Part shown: positions 1-8,397 of the stretch, in pieces | How positions within the stretch are numbered: position 1 is the first letter of the stretch | Layout: each line of letters begins with the position of its first letter | Assembly (NCBI RefSeq): GCF_001949145.1 | Contig: NW_019091362.1 | Coordinates: 1,955,302-1,995,660 of the forward strand | Reading direction: 5' to 3' | DNA from: Acanthaster planci | Taxonomy: Eukaryota > Echinodermata > Asteroidea > Valvatida > Acanthasteridae | DNA: 40,359 nucleotides | The notes under the pieces: generated by a model | Databases searched by the model: none | What the model was told of the DNA's origin: nothing | The model's input: only the letters and a program-made list of their open reading frames with translations | Program-made: the position numbers and the translations under genes

Positions 1-411
1 GCCAATCATTGACAGTCTTAGACGAAATAAAAAGGAGGCCATACTTGCGGTTGATTTAAAGAAGTATGAACGTGTATTAACGAAACATTTTGAGTGCACC
101 TGACCGTTTCGCAACGGTCTAAAATTCCAAAACTTGATTTTTGGACGAAGATATATAACATGTCCCTTCTCACCAATTTGATTTAACTTCTCCTGGTCCG
201 GATTTCGGAAAATAATCACAATATTACAGTATGCAGAATCAGGATAATGGGTTTGTTATTATGATGTAGAAAGATTGGTTTTGAGCAGCCTGTTTGGCCC
301 CATTTCCAATTACCTCCAAATAATTTCTAGTGCCAAAACGTGGTTTTTTTTTTGCTGACATGACACTGTGTTTTTGTGTTAAATGTTCTTGGTCTTGCTT
401 TTTCCCCTCAG

Positions 412-441
412 TGAAACCTCCCAGCGGTAGTGAACTTGAAG
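412..441 (+). CDS. Gene A exon: short linker (KPPSGSELE)
   Basis: A 30-nt exon follows a strong polypyrimidine tract (tcttgctttttcccctcag) and is followed by donor gtaaat. Its phase 1-1 reading gives KPPSGSELE and joins the next exon through G|CA (Ala). The composition is that of a flexible linker between domains. It is the leftmost supported exon; whatever precedes it lies in the first 411 bases or outside the window. The length and splice signals support it, but a 9-residue exon cannot be verified by homology. Confidence 0.55.
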
Positions 442-777
442 GTAAATTTGCTACACAAATTTGGTTGACTACTAACTCAGCTATCAAAACACCAAAAAGT
501 AAACACTACTTAATAGCAAGCAAATGCATATATCTTCCCTTCATTAAAACTAACGGGATGAATTACATTCCCCAGCAAACCTTTTATGAGCAAGTGGTGA
601 GATTCCTTTACACCTATTAGGCGCATGCTGCTTTCTGGGTAACGTACGCGTCTGTGGGAAGTGGCTGCAGGCCCAAGGCGATTTTTCCTTTCGTGTCTGT
701 GCTATTTTCATTTGTACTCACAACATTTGGACGCCATCTTCCTGCATTTACCGTGTCAGTGGCTCTGACCTTCAGAC

Positions 778-900
778 ATGTTGTGTATGGCGTGCAAAGT
801 TAACATTGAATCCGCATATACAGATATGTCTATACTTAATAGAGATATCTCTATTAGGAAGAGAGATATTTCTATTCCCAATAGAAATACCTTTAGAACA
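778..900. repeat. Cluster of AT-rich palindromes in an intron
   Basis: TAATAGAGATATCTCTATTA at 837-856 is a perfect 20-bp palindrome. Directly downstream, TATTTCTATT and AATAGAAATA form a perfect 10-bp stem with a CCC loop (about 866-888). Related AGAGATAT words recur between them. The cluster lies in the intron between the linker and WAP exons. It could be a degenerate satellite or a small foldback element; no coding role is evident. Confidence 0.6.
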
Positions 901-1097
901 GATAAAAACGTATATCAAACTTTTGACTGCAAAGGTGAGATCATTATTGCTTGTTACACATAACGTTTGACATAAAACGATGGATTGACCATTTTGCCTA
1001 TTCACTTTGAATCGTTTGATTTCATTAAAACATGATCAGACACGGCTAGCCAAGACATCCTGCTGATACAAGGTTTTGTGTTCTTTTTGTAACTTAG

Positions 1098-1238
1098 CAA
1101 AACCCGACCATTTGGGTGAATGCCCTGTTTTCCCTAAGGATGTCGCAGGAATCTGCATTAGCAACTGTGCGGCGGATAATGACTGCAAAAAGACAGAAAA
1201 ATGTTGTTCCAACAGTTGCGGGAAGGTTTGCCAAAAAG
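1098..1238 (+). CDS. Gene A exon: WAP four-disulfide core domain
   Basis: This phase 1-1 exon of 141 nt (acceptor ttgtaacttag, donor gtacgt) encodes 46 residues with the complete WAP pattern: KP near the start, ECP, GICISNC, a DNDC motif, KCC, SCGKVC. That makes eight cysteines, including the diagnostic adjacent pair. WAP domains are about 50 residues and occur in elafin/SLPI-type serine protease inhibitors, antimicrobial proteins and extracellular mosaics. It joins to an antistasin-like exon, a combination also typical of protease-inhibitor mosaics. Inhibitory activity is inference; fold assignment is firm. Confidence 0.9.
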
Positions 1239-1438
1239 GTACGTTGAATTAAGTGAAAAGTTATCTGAGAGCTAAATCTTTGGGTATTTTTCCGTTGTAC
1301 GCTTGTGATTCTGTGCACTTTAGTTCAATAGTGAACAGTCTGTGAAAGTTGTGTTCGTGATGTGCTACTTCATTAGAATGAAAACTAGTGTCAATTTTAG
1401 GCTCTTCCTAACTTATTGGATATTTTCTTGACCTTTAG

Positions 1439-1522
1439 CATGTACACCGGTACGATGCAGGATGGATTGTCAACATGGTTTCAAGAGAAACGGCAACGGG
1501 TGTGAAATATGCGAATGCAAAG
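1439..1522 (+). CDS. Gene A exon: antistasin-like repeat 1
   Basis: This 84-nt phase 1-1 exon lies after cttgacctttag and before gtaatt. Its 27 full codons read CTPVRCRMDCQHGFKRNGNG followed by CEICECK. The six cysteines and the C..x.C...C..GF...G.GC..C.C spacing match antistasin-like (leech factor Xa inhibitor type) repeats. It directly follows the WAP exon. Two further repeats occur at 3459 and 6814, each of the same exon length. Confidence 0.88.
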
Positions 1523-2092
1523 GTAATTTCCACCCACCTTTTCTCTTGGGGTCACGCTCTTAATATTTTGCTTTTCAAACCTGTTTTAAGTGGTCTTAAA
1601 AATCTGCGATCGGCTGTGTTCTTGGAAAGCTCCAGTGCAGGACATATTTATGCTTCGACACTAGGACATTTCTTTAAACCTGTTTTAGAAGGGTCGCACC
1701 GAACGAAATAGAATAAGAGCAATTGGGGTCGACCCAATTAAAGTTTGACAGACAGACGAACTTACACACATACATTTATGCTTTACAAACATGTTTTAAC
1801 GAGTCGTCTTAAAACTGTCGATCTTCGATCATTCGCATGGTGACACGCCTGGTCACTCCTAAATTGTTTCAGACGTTGAACGTTACTTGATTCAAGATTT
1901 GCTTTCACTTTTAGTTCGGTGTTACTCCAATACACCTGTTTGAAACTGATGTTAGATCTTTGACCTCCCTAATTTTGCACTTCTCTGTCGTAGCTTGCTC
2001 CAGGCTGTAGGCCTACGTCGATATGAAAATATAAAAGAGCATTCATCACAGTTTGCTGTGCTAATGCGATTGTTACGGGAATTTTTTTGCAG

Positions 2093-2140
2093 CATCGACT
2101 GAAGAGATTCCACCGAAAGAAACCCCAGAAGACACAAAAG
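2093..2140 (+). CDS. Gene A exon: Pro/Glu/Thr linker 1
   Basis: This 48-nt phase 1-1 exon has acceptor tttttttgcag and donor gtatta and reads STEEIPPKETPEDTK. It is supported by a homologous exon of identical length at 5679 (SSAEISPTENAEGIH), also placed before an antistasin exon. The pair marks the left border of the block that was tandemly duplicated. It is likely an unstructured, possibly O-glycosylated spacer (inference from composition). Confidence 0.75.
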
Positions 2141-2592
2141 GTATTATACGAATTTCTGTTTGAAACAAATAAATTTGATTTTTAAGTTAGAGCTAATGTG
2201 CCTTGAACTCCAGTAGATGTTTTTGAAGGTGGCAAGACCTGGTAGACTGGTAATTGCTTTACCTTACCTAATCCGCACATTAACAGACAAATGATTAAGT
2301 TTTCTTTGTAAACCAATCACTCGGAGAGAAAAATAGCGGTGTTTAAAGACGGAATATATGTCAACTATGTAGTTAAGGGCGTATGAAGATGTTATTTGCA
2401 TACATGTAACAGCAGTCACATTCAGAAAAAAGTTAATAATCCGACTTGGATTCCCTCTAAAAGATGATTTCGTGAGATCGTGTTATTTTGGGCGAATTAC
2501 ATGTAAAAATATAATTACAGCATTAAGCAAAAAATTTGGATCGGCAGTCATTCTATAAAATAAAATTCTCTTTGCGTTATTCAACATCAGAC

Positions 2593-3385
2593 GCATGAAA
2601 AAGTACCTTACCATTAGGTGCAGTGAAAAATCGATCCATGCTTTCATTTCTAGCCAATTGGATTCCTGTAATAGTCTACCTGATTGTCAGATAAATCAAC
2701 TTCAACGGGTACAGAATGCCTGTGCTCGACAAGTTTACAAGTTGTGCAGGTTTATCATGTTTCAATATTGCTGTCTAAGCTGCATTGGCTTCCAGTGAAG
2801 TTTAGAATTAATTTTAAAATATTAGTGCTGACCTATAATTGCCTTCGTGGTTTGGTTCCAAGCTAAAATAGCCAACTTATCGTAAAAAATACCTCTTCTG
2901 GTTGCGTCCTTCGTAGCTTTCTTGATGATACTCTGTTGGAATATCCCTCTCACGGCACTAAGGTGACACTTGGGGATAAGTCCTTTGCTATATTGCTGCT
3001 CCAAAACTTTGGAACGCCGTTCCCGTACACATTAGAAGTGCTGAGAGCTTTTAAGGCATTATTGAAAACATATTTGTTTCAAGCAGGCCATCTATTACGT
3101 CCAACGGGTATCTGTGTGAAGGGGTCACAGGGTGCTGCAGGGTGCTAAGAGGGTGTCTACATTGTCTGCTTGTTGGAATTCTTTTGTTGGAGGATGTTGG
3201 TTGATTCTTTGATTTTGAGTCTTGTCGTCGAATGTTGTAACACCTTTATATCAATGTTAACTTTTACCTTTCGTTTTATTAATGGTTTAAATATAATTTA
3301 GTATTAATGTTTTTATGGAAAGTGCATATATGTATTATAGAATTTGCGCTATATAAGTCGATAAATTATCATTTATTATTATAAT
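2593..3385 (+). mobile_element. Truncated non-LTR retrotransposon (CR1/L2-like) 3' fragment
   Basis: Across several frames the + strand carries the C-terminal tail typical of CR1/L2/Rex-type reverse transcriptases: AFISSQLDSCNSL, INQLQRVQNACARQVYKL, LSKLHWLPVKFRINFKILVL, and downstream LRAFKALLKTYLF. Frameshifts and stops interrupt it, so it is a dead 5'-truncated copy. The 3' end GCGCTATATAAG followed by an ATTATTATT-type tail is also typical of such elements. It sits in the intron upstream of the second antistasin exon and explains much of that intron's length. Confidence 0.8.
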
Positions 3386-3458
3386 TCGACTTGAATTTAC
3401 AATCGACTTTTTTAGTGCCAACTCAATGCTTTTTAGCTTACTTAAAATTGTTTTACAG

Positions 3459-3542
3459 TTTGTCCTGAGCCACAGTGTAGTCAGGAATGCCCAGGAGGAT
3501 TCGAAAAGGACGCATATGGCTGTAAAATGTGTGACTGCATAG
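3459..3542 (+). CDS. Gene A exon: antistasin-like repeat 2
   Basis: This 84-nt phase 1-1 exon (acceptor attgttttacag, donor gtaaga) reads CPEPQCSQECPGGFEKDAYG then CKMCDCI, with six cysteines in antistasin spacing. It begins duplicated block 1. Its closest relative is the exon at 6814, including the shared acceptor region aaaattgttttacag, which shows that the duplication took in the intron border. Confidence 0.88.
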   Translation, partial: FVLSHSVVRNAQEDSKRTHMAVKCVTA

Positions 3543-3809
3543 GTAAGACAGGCAAATGCCAACCGAGGATCAATTTAAAATAGTCCTCCCATTTTGTTGT
3601 CAGGAAAAAGATTGAGGAGTAAAATCAAAAGAGCAAATCCTGCATTTTCCTTTCCCAATTGGTAGTCATTTTGAACTCATCTTTAAGATTGGGGTATCTC
3701 CAGGATTGATACGTTGCTTTCCCTACAATACATTCTTAGTTATTAATTAAAAAGAGCGGTACACGAAAAGCATCTCATCGTTATGCATACCATCGATTAC
3801 TTTATTTAG

Positions 3810-4004
3810 AGATTACAGAGGGAGGTGAGGACGAGGAGGAAGAGGAGGAAGAGCCTGAAGGTCAGGTTCTTGAAACGACCGGAGGCAGCAAGGAAATCGT
3901 CATCAGTAACGAGGTAAACACCCAGCAGGAGCAACTATTCGTCATCGACCCTAACGACATGTTGAAGTTTACACTGTCATCAGGGGATGGAGACCTGACC
4001 ATTG
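3810..4004 (+). CDS. Gene A exon: acidic half of the acidic/basic module, copy 1
   Basis: A 195-nt phase 1-1 exon follows actttatttag and ends at gtaaga. It begins ITEGG, then a run of about ten Asp/Glu, then a beta-prone stretch (KEIVISNEV, QLFVIDPND, LKFTLSSGDGDLTI). Copy 2 at 7135 encodes the same protein sequence with only two silent differences that I can see. Gene B has a diverged homologue at 33351 that keeps the acidic start, EIIITKEVD and a similar ending. I do not recognise the family. The next exon always supplies a basic half, so the two are best treated as one module. Confidence 0.85.
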
Positions 4005-4262
4005 GTAAGAATGTTTGCCTTCTGGAATGTGTACAAATTCAATTTTTTACTTGATGATGTTTATCGTTTTTATCATTAATTGCTAAGTTTCGTGAAATCC
4101 AGTCTTCAACCGGCAATTTCCTTTACATCTTATATTTACATCTTAATTGTACCAATGATGATGAAGCATTTTAAGTCATTAAGCCAAGTGTCTGATAGTG
4201 TAGTCTAGTGAATTCTATGCACTCATTACGAATTTGAGCTCCTGTAAATCACATTTCCAGAG

Positions 4263-4415
4263 CTGCCAACCTGTCGTCCTCCTTCCTGAGGTCAAGTCTT
4301 ACCACTTAATAATTATCTAAATGGGCCCTCAGTTCATTCAATATTCTAATCTATTATGTGGTGACGCCTGAACTCAGGCGTCACCATGATGAGAAGGAGT
4401 ACGACAGGTTGGCAG
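4263..4415. mobile_element. Short inverted-repeat (MITE-like) element
   Basis: The ends CTGCCAACCTGTCGT..CTCCTTC and GAAGGAGTACGACAGGTTGGCAG are inverted copies of about 22 bp. A second internal hairpin (GGTGACGCCTGA, loop AC, TCAGGCGTCACC) lies at about 4361-4386. The element lies in the acidic-to-basic intron of block 1 (530 nt). The equivalent intron of block 2 is only 165 nt and lacks it, so it either inserted after the block duplication or was lost from copy 2. No clear target-site duplication was found. Confidence 0.6.
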
Positions 4416-4534
4416 GTATGCTTTTTGCTTGACAGTACTACATGATTTTTGTCAATCGCCAAGGTCTAATTACAAGTGCAGCTGTTTCAATCTTTCCGTG
4501 CAACCAATATTTGTTCTGTCCACGTTTACCTTAG

Positions 4535-4816
4535 CTGTGCTGGGAACGGTGGTGGAACTTTTGGACTCTCACGACAACGTGATGAGAATCGTGAAACTGC
4601 CAACGTGGTGTCTGCATCACAAAGAAATCAATTTTGCCGTAAACTTCATCACCACTGGCTTTAAAGTACTGATAATAACATCATCTGGAGAAGAAAGATT
4701 ACTGACGAAGTACGAAAAGAGGAGCAAGAAGAAATTCACCTGCAAATCTCTGAGATTGACATCAAAGAAAAAGAAGAGGTGCAGGGTGAGATACAAGCAC
4801 AAGAGGAGACGTCGAG
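4535..4816 (+). CDS. Gene A exon: basic half of the acidic/basic module, copy 1
   Basis: This 282-nt phase 1-1 exon (acceptor cacgtttaccttag, donor gtaaca) begins VLGTVVELLDS, has LPTWC, then INFAVNFITTGFKVLIITSS, and becomes strongly Lys/Arg-rich (KRSKKKFTCK, TSKKKKRCR, KHKRRRRG). It has three cysteines. The first half looks like alternating beta strands and the second half is a polycationic tail. The gene B homologue at 34819 shares the AV.IL.S, LP.WC and SGF.V positions but is much less basic. The RRRR-G end resembles a furin-type dibasic site (inference). Family unknown. Confidence 0.85.
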
Positions 4817-4955
4817 GTAACATACTTCCTTTCTTTTGCATCACTTTCGCATCAAAGTTAAAAACTCACAAACTACGGTATTTGAATTCTGAATACGCAA
4901 ACTTTAACCAAAGAATTTGACATAAATGACTCTATGTTTGATTTCATTTTTCCAG

Positions 4956-4973
4956 GTAGAAGAGGCAGAAAAG
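4956..4973 (+). CDS. Gene A microexon: RRGRK
   Basis: This 18-nt phase 1-1 exon lies between gatttcatttttccag and gtaggg. It adds five basic or glycine residues after the RRRR end of the basic exon. It is supported by a recognisable but broken counterpart in block 2 (7890-7906) with conserved flanks. Exons this short often depend on intronic enhancers, so inclusion may be variable. Confidence 0.6.
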
Positions 4974-5103
4974 GTAGGGACTTTAGTTTTCTTCACAAAG
5001 CAATAGATCCTTGCACAGATTTGTCTCAAAAATCTGTTTCAAATATTAATATAATTAAGAAAATTAGAGTCTTTTAATGTGTAATTGATATGATTTTTTC
5101 CAG

Positions 5104-5151
5104 GAAAACTGCGAAAATTTCTGAAGAAAAGACTAAGGAAAAAACGGAAAG
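5104..5151 (+). CDS. Gene A exon: Lys/Arg/Leu-rich KLRKFLKKRLRKKRK
   Basis: This 48-nt phase 1-1 exon lies after tatgattttttccag and before gtactc. It encodes a short peptide with alternating hydrophobic (L, F) and basic residues that could form an amphipathic cationic helix. It ends block 1. Gene B has a similarly placed and sized exon at 35631 (ending KLFKKFNTMYHE). No corresponding exon is visible in block 2, which has the 30-nt microexon series instead. Confidence 0.7.
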
Positions 5152-5678
5152 GTACTCTCATATGGTTTATTCTTAAAATAAAGATTTTTCATTGCTACAT
5201 TATTTTCAGGGAAAAACCTGACATTTAACCAAATTTTTAAACCAACGACCTTTTCTAGGCCTCCAACGATTCAGTTATCCTACATTGTCGTCTATAGTGA
5301 ATAAGACTTTATTTTATTTGTGATTGCATCACCAATCTGTTTTGTCTAACTCAGATGCAAGATTTTACCCCGACTTATAAAGGAATTTGTGTCATTGCCC
5401 TTGGCCAGCATATGTTATCAAAGAGGACTAGGCGGCCACCTTATCTCTCTCAAAGCAAGAAGTTGGCCTGATACGCACAACTCATTTGGCTTAAATCTTC
5501 AGACACGTTGCGCCTATACTCTTGTCCAAAAAGGCAGATATCCAACCGATTTTCAAGCTTTGGTAGTCTCTGTATATCTAGGGAAGACCTAACCGATGCC
5601 CAGTTTTCCAAAACCTGAATTAGCGTTCTTTCCAAAGGTTTGCAGGACTGCTTTGAATGTGGTAGGACTTCTTTGCAG

Positions 5679-5726
5679 AATCATCTGCGGAGATTTCACC
5701 GACAGAGAACGCAGAAGGCATACATG
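5679..5726 (+). CDS. Gene A exon: linker 2 (SSAEISPTENAEGIH)
   Basis: This 48-nt phase 1-1 exon has acceptor ggacttctttgcag and a weaker donor gtgttt. It is homologous to the linker at 2093 in length, position and sequence (nucleotides GAGATT.CACCGA..GA.AACGC are shared). It marks the start of duplicated block 2. Confidence 0.65.
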
Positions 5727-6002
5727 GTGTTTATCTGGCTGTTTGTTTTAAACAAAAGAATTTGAAATTATGAGTCATTACGCCTTGAATTGCTGTATAA
5801 AAATGCAATGGTGGCATAACAATGCTGTAGGCCTCATGTGTGTTTCAGTTAAACTAATTTTAAGACTCAAAGGCACATAATAAAATTTAACAAGCCAATC
5901 CCCAAGCCAGTAAAACAGCGTTGTTTCACGACGCAAACCATGCAAACCATGTTGTCCTGGTCATTTCCAGTGAGCAAGGAGGCAAAAGAGTACTTACTCA
6001 CT

Positions 6003-6026
6003 GGGGGAGGGGGGTGGGGAGCTGGG
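6003..6026 (+). other. Intronic G-run, potential G-quadruplex
   Basis: GGGGG-A-GGGGGG-T-GGGG-AGCT-GGG gives four G-tracts with loops of 1, 1 and 4 bases on the coding strand of an intron, so it would be present in the pre-mRNA. It fits the standard G4 pattern. A role in splicing is not shown. Confidence 0.5.
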
Positions 6027-6390
6027 CCAATGAAAAATGAAAAGAAAATGCACGGCAAAAGAAAAACAGTTGTAAGTTGACATGAATTGACATGTTGATT
6101 TTTTTTTTATCAGTCTGCTATCGTCTGAATGTCGTGACCACTGGTATTCTAATACTTAACCTTGGAGAATTTCTAGCCCAGTCCGGGGATATGGTACTTG
6201 ATTTTTGAATGTATAAAGAGAGTGACCACAAAGGTGTTAAATATTTTATCAGCCGTAACATTATAATTGAGACATTGAAATGAATCACTGCAGTCTGCCT
6301 TAAATTCATCAGCTTAAAAGAAATTGAAATACATGATATCAAATATTGTTGCCCAAATGTACTTGTTCTTGATCTGAATTTCGCTTGTTG

Positions 6391-6444
6391 GCACTTGAAA
6401 TCGGAACTTGAAATCAGCATTTGAAATCGGCACTTGAAATCGGA
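6391..6444. repeat. Short tandem repeat, unit about CACTTGAAATCGG
   Basis: Four imperfect copies of (G/C)A(C/T)TTGAAATC(G/A)G lie head to tail in the intron before antistasin exon 3. No function is evident. Confidence 0.6.
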
Positions 6445-6516
6445 GCGAAACGCCACCCGCAGTAAGTCCACAAACCGATAATGAAACCTAGGCTCCATTA
6501 AATGAAAACGGATTAG

Positions 6517-6588
6517 GTGAAGTTGAAGTTACCGTCATGAATGAAGAGAAAGTTATCTTCATAGACAAAAATAATCACATTGGTTTAG
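6517..6588 (+). CDS. Candidate gene A exon or exon relic (EVEVTVMNEEKVIFIDKNNH)
   Basis: A 72-nt stretch is open in phase 1-1, bounded by acgGATTAG and gtgaaa. The reading EVEVTVMNEEKVIFIDKNNH resembles the core of the acidic exon (EIVISNEV, QLFVIDPND). The acceptor lacks a good pyrimidine tract, so it may be a relic of an older acidic-exon copy rather than a used exon. It lies between linker 2 and antistasin 3. No counterpart was noticed in block 1. Confidence 0.3.
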
Positions 6589-6813
6589 GTGAAAACAGGT
6601 GTGATTTATAACCCTCAGACTTAGTTTCCCTAAAAAGGGACGATGCCATTTCTGGTATATTGTTAAAAAAGACAAAACAATTTTACGGTATTACAGTATA
6701 CAACGCGAACCGAACGGAAAATTAATTTATTCCGTAATGCAAGTTAAATCTTACCGTGACTGCATTGTTGTCGCCATCTCAATAGGATTCAGCTAACTAA
6801 AATTGTTTTACAG

Positions 6814-6897
6814 TTTGTCCTAAGGTACGGTGTAGTCAGGACTGCCCAGGAGGATTTGAATTGGACACGAATGGCTGTCAGATGTGTGATTGCGTAG
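6814..6897 (+). CDS. Gene A exon: antistasin-like repeat 3
   Basis: This 84-nt phase 1-1 exon (acceptor attgttttacag, donor gtaagg) reads CPKVRCSQDCPGGFELDTNG then CQMCDCV. It is clearly paralogous to the exon at 3459 but differs at about nine residues, more than the neighbouring acidic exon does from its own copy. It opens block 2. Confidence 0.88.
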   Translation, partial: FVLRYGVVRTAQEDLNWTRMAVRCVIA

Positions 6898-7134
6898 GTA
6901 AGGTTTATGTCAACCAATGATTAATTTGATATCACCCTCATTCTGTGTCGCAGAGCATATAAACTACCGAGGAGCAAAAAAAAGGAGCAAATCCTGTAGT
7001 TTTTCTCATTTTGTACACATCTTCGATCCCTCAGTTGGTCGACTGCTTTCTCTACATGTGTTCTAATTCGTATTATCGAAGAGAGCATTGCACAAACCTC
7101 TCATTTGAAGCATGTCCTCGATGTATTTATTTAG

Positions 7135-7329
7135 AGATTACAGAGGGAGGTGAGGACGAGGAGGAAGAGGAGGAAGAGCCTGAAGGTCAGGTTCTTGAAA
7201 CGACCGGAGGCAGCAAGGAAATCGTCATCAGCAACGAGGTAAACACCCAGCAGGAGCAACTATTCGTCATCGACCCTAACGACATGTTGAAGTTTACACT
7301 GTCATCAGGGGATGGAGACCTGACCATCG
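7135..7329 (+). CDS. Gene A exon: acidic half of the acidic/basic module, copy 2
   Basis: This 195-nt phase 1-1 exon follows atgtatttatttag and precedes gtaaga. Its protein is identical to the exon at 3810. I see only AGT/AGC and ATT/ATC changes, and the first bases of the downstream intron are also shared. Such identity, next to an antistasin exon that has clearly diverged, points to recent gene conversion or strong constraint. The Asp/Glu run may offset the polycationic half that follows. Confidence 0.87.
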
Positions 7330-7494
7330 GTAAGAATGTTTGCCCTCTGGAATGTGTACAAATTCAATTGGTCAAAGAAAATTTTGATTTTTAATTTGAT
7401 AATTTTTATCGTTTTTATTAGCAATTTCTAAGTACAAGCGGGCAGCAGTTTTACTGTTTCTGTAAAACCAATATTTGTTTTTCATTAATCTTAG

Positions 7495-7776
7495 CTGTGC
7501 TGAAAACTGCAGTGAACATTTTAGACTCGAAGGAAAAAGTGGTGAAAAGCGTGGAATTGCCAGCATGGTGTGTGCAGTACCAACAACTAAATTTTGCCAT
7601 AAACTTCATCACCACTGGCTTCAAAGTACTGATAATAACATCATCTGGAGAAGAGAGATTACTGACGAAGTACGAAAAGAAGAGCAAGAAGAAATTCACC
7701 TGCAAATCTCTGAGATTGACATCAAAGAAAAAGAAGAGGTGCAGGGTGAAATACAGCCACAGAAGGAGACGTCGAG
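7495..7776 (+). CDS. Gene A exon: basic half of the acidic/basic module, copy 2
   Basis: This 282-nt phase 1-1 exon lies after tttcattaatcttag and before gtagtt. It begins VLKTAVNILDSKEKVVKS, has LPAWC, then LNFAINFITTGFKVLI and the Lys/Arg-rich tail ending SHRRRRRG. The first ~36 residues differ from copy 1 at roughly half of positions, while the following ~57 are nearly identical. Conserved features shared with gene B are the A(V)xIL(D/N)S, LPxWC and (T/S)GF(K/D)V positions. Confidence 0.87.
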
Positions 7777-7889
7777 GTAGTTTTTCCTCTTTTTTCCGCA
7801 AACGTGTTGCAATGGAATGAATAATTTTTAATGAATACGTCAAAATTAAATATAGATTGCAAAATCCACTCTGTTTCATTTTTTCCAAG

Positions 7890-7906
7890 TAGAAGAGACA
7901 AAGTAG
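7890..7906 (+). pseudogene. Broken counterpart of the RRGRK microexon
   Basis: The sequence ttttccaaGTAGAAGAGACA aligns with ttttccagGTAGAAGAGGCA at 4956. The acceptor AG has become AA; the nearest AG lies one base downstream. Using it would give 17 nt and, after the preceding G, GTA GAA GAG ACA AAG TAG, an immediate stop. The exon is therefore probably skipped in block 2. Confidence 0.6.
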
Positions 7907-7995
7907 GTAATGACTTTGATTCTGAAAAGTGTTTCCAAGTTGTTGATGGTGGTATTCAAGTTTTTATTATAAAAAGTTTTACGATTTTATTTCAG

Positions 7996-8025
7996 GCTCA
8001 TCCAGAAGGAAGAAGTTTAAGAAAA
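7996..8025 (+). CDS. Gene A microexon: SSRRKKFKK (founder of the SSRKKKYKK type)
   Basis: This 30-nt phase 1-1 exon has acceptor cgattttatttcag and donor gtgagc. It joins the basic exon through G|GC (Gly) and ends in A|, so later exons complete AAA, AAG, AGC, AGT or ACT codons, none of them a stop. It is the first of a family repeated at 10419, 12319, 13684, 15886 (dead) and 16334. Confidence 0.75.
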
Positions 8026-8397
8026 GTGAGCCGTATTTACGTTTTTGTTTGGCATAAATTAACTCAAAGACTTATGAGAGTAATGTTTGTGTTTCTCTGA
8101 TGTTTATTGTCTGATACTTTGACTAATTTTTTTGCTAAAAGGGTTTTTAAATGCAACCGAATAGAGAATCGAAATATGAAGTTGGAAAAACAAACTCACC
8201 ATTTTCTACCTTTAATTCAAAAATTGTTCTTGTGGTAGTAATCCTTAGCACTTTTGTTTGGCTCCGATCCGAATCACAAAGCACGAATGTTGGCGTGAGC
8301 CAGCACCCACGGCAATACATCGCTCGTCCGTTTGTGCCGACCCCACCCACTCAAGATGAGCAATTCCACCTCTCCTCCCTGGGCCATCCAAGTTGCC

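Noticed and set aside
2-112. Open stretch at the left edge (IIDSLRRNKKEAILAVDLKK)
   Set aside because: It is only about 33 codons before a stop, has no visible acceptor inside the window and no recognised domain. It may be the end of an exon or transposon, but cannot be supported.
7011-7394. ATG-initiated open frame covering the acidic exon
   Set aside because: The upstream part is intron sequence not shared in coding sense with block 1; the shared region starts exactly at the TTTAG acceptor.
7451-7888. Long minus-strand open frame opposite the basic exon
   Set aside because: It is the complement of the Lys/Arg-rich exon; runs of AAG/AAA give Leu/Phe on the other strand. The same shadow appears opposite 4535-4816.
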